Shown one piece after another: positions 30,848-33,652 of a stretch of 33,652 nucleotides of DNA. The stretch covers positions 1-33,652 of the forward strand of contig JAQBQL010000233.1 in the NCBI GenBank assembly GCA_028287035.1. Reading direction: 5' to 3'. The position numbers and the translations under genes were made by a program. Below the pieces are notes generated by a model, which worked only from the letters and a program-made list of their open reading frames with translations, did not search any database and had not been told where the DNA came from. The stretch's first letter is position 1. Every line of letters starts with the position of its first letter. The DNA comes from Labilithrix sp. Lineage in GTDB: Bacteria > Myxococcota > Polyangia > Polyangiales > Polyangiaceae.

Positions 30848-31774
30848 ATGTCCGACGATCAAAAGAACGGAAACGAGGACGGTATCTACCGGCTCGACAC
30901 GCTCCCGCCGCCCGACGGCGAGACGGACGCGTACAGCGCGCCGACCCGGGTCGGCCCGATGGCAGCGGCCGCGGTCGAGGAGCTGATGAAGGCGGCGGAA
31001 CGTCGTGCGACCGATCTCTCGGCGCGCTCCGAGGAGAAGCGCCGCCTCGCGGGCGCGCCCGCCCAGCCTCCTGCGTCCTCGCAGCCTTCGAGCTCGCGGC
31101 TCGGGAGCGCGCAACCTGCGTCCTCGCAGTCCTCACAGCCTGCGAGCTCGCGGCTCGGGAGCGCAAATCCTGCGTCCTCGCCGAAACCTGCGCGCCGACC
31201 CGTCGACGTCCCGCGGCCGCCCCCGATGCCCCGCGGGCTCGCGCCCCGCCCCGCGGCGCCCCCGACCCCTGCGTTTCCTGCGCCCCCTCTGCCGGCAGGC
31301 GCCCGTGCGCCTGCGCCGCCCGCGGACGTGCAGGGCCCGCATCCCTCGGCGATGCCGCGTCTCTATGCCGGGCCCGGCGACGAGGCCGACGGGGACCAGG
31401 ACGAGCGGACTCTCCTGAACCAGAACGCGCCGCCGCCGATCGTGGGCCCGCGTCCGGCCCCGGCGGTTCCTGCTCCGCCGGCCGCCGCTCCGCCCGTCGC
31501 AGCTCCGCAAGTTGCCTTCGCGACGCCGACTCCGCCGGCGCTCCCGCCGATGCGGCCGCAGCTCCACACCGATCCCATGGGCGGGGCGCTTGCGGGCCCG
31601 GCCATGGCGTCCCCCGCGTCGCCGTCCGCGCTCGCGCAGCCGCCGGCAGCCGCGCCGCCGTTCAGCCTCGCGCCGACCGCGCCTGCCCAGCCGCGGATGA
31701 AGCACGCGGCGCTCGTCATCGTCGCGATCCTCTTCGCCGTCGCGCTCGCGCTGTATCTTCTCGCGCGCTGCTGA
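30848..31774 (+). CDS. Pro/Ala-rich tail-anchored membrane protein
   Basis: 308 residues from the ATG at 30848, with GGAAG upstream. The N-terminus is acidic (MSDDQKNGNEDGIYRLDTLPPPDGE), followed by a short helix (MAAAAVEELMKAAERRATDLSAR). A long Pro/Ala/Ser region includes a repeated SSRLGSAQPASS-type element. DERTLLNQ resembles a possible kinase-target segment with a threonine. The only hydrophobic helix is the last 20 residues (ALVIVAILFAVALALYLLARC), so the protein is anchored by its C-terminus and faces the cytoplasm. It lies divergent to the kinases and convergent to the FHA/sigma-54 activator, which suggests a signalling adaptor. No family is recognised. Confidence 0.75.
   Translation: MSDDQKNGNEDGIYRLDTLPPPDGETDAYSAPTRVGPMAAAAVEELMKAAERRATDLSARSEEKRRLAGAPAQPPASSQPSSSRLGSAQPASSQSSQPASSRLGSANPASSPKPARRPVDVPRPPPMPRGLAPRPAAPPTPAFPAPPLPAGARAPAPPADVQGPHPSAMPRLYAGPGDEADGDQDERTLLNQNAPPPIVGPRPAPAVPAPPAAAPPVAAPQVAFATPTPPALPPMRPQLHTDPMGGALAGPAMASPASPSALAQPPAAAPPFSLAPTAPAQPRMKHAALVIVAILFAVALALYLLARC
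31070..31183 (+). repeat. Imperfect tandem DNA repeat inside the tail-anchored protein gene
   Basis: The stretch CCTGCGTCCTCGCAG appears twice, and GAGCTCGCGGCTCGGGAGCGC twice, in the same order, with a third partial CCTGCGTCCTCGCC. It encodes the PASSQ-SSRLGSA elements. Insertion of TCCTCACAGCCTGC between the halves of the second copy makes the unit lengths unequal, typical of slippage growth. Confidence 0.65.
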
Positions 31775-31788
31775 CGCGTCGACGCGCG

Positions 31789-33210
31789 CTACAGGTCGTG
31801 CTTCCGGATGAGCCGGTAGATGTACGTCCGGTCGACCTCGGCCTCGCGCGCGGCGGCGCTGACGTTGCGGTCGTGCCTCACGAGCAGCTGGCGGACGTAC
31901 TCCTTCTCGCCGGAGTCGATCCAGACCTCGCGGAAGTCCTTGTAGGCCTGCTTGAACACCGCCTCGTCGGGCGTGCGGACGGCGCGCGAGACGTCGTCGC
32001 GCGCGGGAACGGGCGCCGACGTCCCGGGGGTCGGGGTCGAGCTCGCAGCCCTGCTCGAGGGCCCGCCGCTCGCCGGGCCCGCCGGCACGCGCGGGTGCTG
32101 GGAGGTCATCGCGAGCGCCTCGGTGGCCCCGAGCGCGCGCGCACGCTCCACGAAGTTGCGGAGCTCGCGGACGTTCCCGCGCCACGGCCGGCCGGTCAGC
32201 TGGCGCATCAGCTCCGGCGTCACGTGGCCGCCGCCCGTCGACGCGCGCAGGAAGTGGCTCACGAGGAGCTCGATGTCCTCCACGCGATCGCGCAGCGCGG
32301 GCACCTCGACGGGGATGACGGAGAGGCGGAAGTAGAGGTCCTCGCGGAACTCGCCCGCGTTCACCATGGTGAGGAGATCGCGGTGGGTCGCCGAGACGAA
32401 GCGGACGTCGACCTCGCGATGGGTGCTCTCGCCGACGCGGCGGATGGTGCGCGACTCGAGGACGCGCAAGAGCTTGGGCTGCATGGTGATCGGCAGCTCG
32501 CCGATCTCGTCGAGGAAGACCGTGCCGCCGTCGGCGCTCTCGAGCGCGCCGGCGCGAGCCCCGACGGCGCCCGTGAAGGCGCCCTTCGCGTGGCCGAAGA
32601 GCTCGACGTCGAGGAGGCTCTCGGGCAGCGCTGCGCAGTCGACCACCACGAAGGGCTTCGATGCGCGCGGCGACGCGTCGTGGATCGCGCGCGCCACGAG
32701 CTCCTTGCCCGTGCCGGTCTCGCCGTAGACGAGCACCGAGGCGTCCATCGGCGCGATCCGCGCGAGCGTCGCGAACAGCTCGCGCATGCGCACGCTGCGT
32801 CCCACGAGCTTCCTGAACTCGTTGCTCGGCCACAGGTCGACGTGGTGCACCTGGGCGGTGCGGTAGTCGACGAGCACCTCGAGGGAGCCGAAGCGAACGC
32901 GGCTCTTGTCCGGGATGCGCGCGCCCGTGACCTGCAGGCCGTCGACGAACGTGCCGTTGCGGCTCCCCAGATCGCGCACCCAGAGGCCGTCCTCACGCAC
33001 CTCGAGCTCAGCGTGGATGCGCGACACCGTCGGGTTGCCGAGCACGAGCCCCGACCCGGCGGACGACCCCACCAGCACGCGGGCGTCGATGATCTGGGTG
33101 TGGTTACCGGCCGTGTCCGTCCACGAGACCGTCGGCTGGTGCCGCACGCGTTCCGTGAGGACGAGCGGGCTCAGTCGCGTTTCCTCGGGAGGCGGCTCCG
33201 AGTAAGACAT
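31789..33210 (-). CDS. FHA-domain sigma-54-dependent transcriptional activator (Fis family)
   Basis: 473 residues from the ATG at 33210. The N-terminal FHA domain (about 41-110) has VLVGSSAGSGLVLGNPTVSRIHAEL and LGSRNGTFVDG. The AAA+ domain has Walker A GETGTGKE (163-170), the sigma-54 contact loop GAFTGA (210-215), FLDEIGELP (Walker B), and FREDLYFRLSVIPVEVPALRDR. After a Pro/Ser linker, a Fis-type helix-turn-helix ends the protein (NVSAAAREAEVDRTYIYRLIRKH). It should activate sigma-54 promoters after binding a phosphothreonine partner. It sits close to the two kinases and is therefore a likely output of their signalling. I did not find its target site; there is no clear -24/-12 promoter in the gaps I checked. 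Confidence 0.93.
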   Translation of the reverse strand: MSYSEPPPEETRLSPLVLTERVRHQPTVSWTDTAGNHTQIIDARVLVGSSAGSGLVLGNPTVSRIHAELEVREDGLWVRDLGSRNGTFVDGLQVTGARIPDKSRVRFGSLEVLVDYRTAQVHHVDLWPSNEFRKLVGRSVRMRELFATLARIAPMDASVLVYGETGTGKELVARAIHDASPRASKPFVVVDCAALPESLLDVELFGHAKGAFTGAVGARAGALESADGGTVFLDEIGELPITMQPKLLRVLESRTIRRVGESTHREVDVRFVSATHRDLLTMVNAGEFREDLYFRLSVIPVEVPALRDRVEDIELLVSHFLRASTGGGHVTPELMRQLTGRPWRGNVRELRNFVERARALGATEALAMTSQHPRVPAGPASGGPSSRAASSTPTPGTSAPVPARDDVSRAVRTPDEAVFKQAYKDFREVWIDSGEKEYVRQLLVRHDRNVSAAAREAEVDRTYIYRLIRKHDL

Positions 33211-33253
33211 CAGGCCGAGCGTATCGTAAAGAGCCGTACATTGCAGGGGCCGG

Positions 33254-33373
33254 TCATTGCTCCTCGATGTCGATGGTGTCGACGGCCGCGATGCCGAAGC
33301 AGGCGCAGTCACCCTCGTACGCGCCGTACGTCGCGTGTGGACGAAGGTCTGCGCCCGCCCCGTGCTCCAGCAA
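33254..33373 (-). pseudogene. Possible remnant of an ankyrin-repeat protein
   Basis: Between the activator gene and the tRNA terminator the minus strand reads LLEHGAGADLRPHATYGAYEGD, then CACFGIAAVDTIDIEEQ and stop. The first part resembles the end of an ankyrin repeat (LLEHGAD). There is no ATG; only a TTG at 33373 without a ribosome site could start it. It could be a decayed 3' end left next to a tRNA gene, or chance. Confidence 0.22.
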
Positions 33374-33378
33374 GGAAG

Positions 33379-33407
33379 AAGGGCCGAGGCTTGTCGCCCC
33401 GACCCTT
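33379..33407 (-). terminator. Rho-independent terminator of tRNA-Pro
   Basis: On the minus strand AAGGGTCGGGGC, loop GACAA, GCCTCGGCCCTT gives a 12-bp stem with two G-U pairs. It is followed by CTTCTTCCTTG. It lies about 50 bases beyond the tRNA 3' end. Confidence 0.65.
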
Positions 33408-33457
33408 GCCGACTTCCGAACGCTCCGAGAATCTGACGATTGCTCGGTGCCTTCTCA

Positions 33458-33533
<76 letters not shown>

Positions 33534-33614
33534 GGCCATCGCCTCCTTCCGGAACCGGAAGGGCGCGACGCGGCGGAACCTAGCCTGCCGCCCCGACCAG
33601 GGCAAGCACCTTCG

Positions 33615-33652
33615 TCAGGGCTTGCCGGCGGGCGCGGCGGGCGCGATGGGCC
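33615..33652 (-). CDS. C-terminal end of a minus-strand gene, cut by window edge
   Basis: The last 11 codons read PIAPAAPAGKP, then TGA at 33617-33615. An Ala/Pro-rich tail like this is typical of the lipoproteins in this window, but too little is visible to identify it. It precedes the tRNA gene by about 80 bases on the same strand. Confidence 0.35.
   Translation of the reverse strand, partial: PIAPAAPAGKP

Noticed and set aside
31775..31786. CGCGTCGACGCG palindrome between the convergent genes ending at 31774 and 31789
   Set aside because: Self-complementary but short, with no loop of its own and no T-run; GC-rich palindromes are expected by chance here.

Overview
The window is high-GC DNA packed with genes. 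Its gene content points to a myxobacterium-like member of the Myxococcota, most likely Polyangia. The clues are Hanks-type Ser/Thr kinases (one with the HRDVTPHN catalytic loop common in that group), an FHA-domain sigma-54 activator, a TPR/PEGA protein, many lipoproteins with Cys- or Ala/Pro-rich linkers, and haem c lipoproteins. The taxonomic call is an inference from content, not from a marker gene.

Layout. 1-2129 (minus): an operon of a Cys-rich substrate-binding lipoprotein, a degenerate CoaD-like protein and a small membrane protein cut by the window edge. 2395-2946: a small lipoprotein. 3014-5797 (plus): an aminodeoxychorismate lyase-type class IV aminotransferase, a methyltransferase and a TetA-like MFS exporter. 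5815-10083 (minus): a GT-B glycosyltransferase, an amidohydrolase lipoprotein and a di-haem peroxidase-like lipoprotein. 10388-27332 (plus): the core run. It holds a CobS-like transferase, a CoaD-like nucleotidyltransferase, a two-subunit PEP-synthase-like dikinase, an FHA domain fused to a type II DAHP synthase, a TPR/PEGA protein, a PaaK-type ligase, PabB, PabA, a vanillyl-alcohol-oxidase/cresol-methylhydroxylase-type flavoenzyme, a one-module C-A-T-TE NRPS and a haem c lipoprotein. 27334-30621 (minus): two translationally coupled Ser/Thr kinases and a lipoprotein. 30848-33210: a tail-anchored Pro/Ala-rich protein, then a convergent FHA/sigma-54 activator. 33379-33533 (minus): tRNA-Pro(GGG) with its terminator. 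33615-33652: the end of another minus-strand gene.

Working model. DAHP synthase feeds chorismate, PabA/PabB (with the PIKGT lysine of ADC synthase, not the PIAGT of anthranilate synthase) makes aminodeoxychorismate, and the class IV aminotransferase makes p-aminobenzoate. The PaaK-type ligase would activate the aryl acid and the NRPS, whose specificity residues look aromatic, would join or release it. The flavoenzyme, glycosyltransferase, methyltransferase and exporter would tailor and export. This looks like a biosynthetic gene cluster.

The most unusual part is the cassette at 10388-14235. It lines up with the logic of cobalamin nucleotide-loop assembly (kinase, nucleotidyltransferase, CobS), with no corrin genes around it and with a dikinase split like phenylphosphate synthase in place of CobU kinase. 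I infer a route that phosphorylates an alcohol or phenol, activates it as a nucleotide diphosphate ester and joins it to a second hydroxyl as a phosphodiester. The second standout is the FHA-DAHP synthase fusion, which would tie pathway entry to phosphothreonine signalling.
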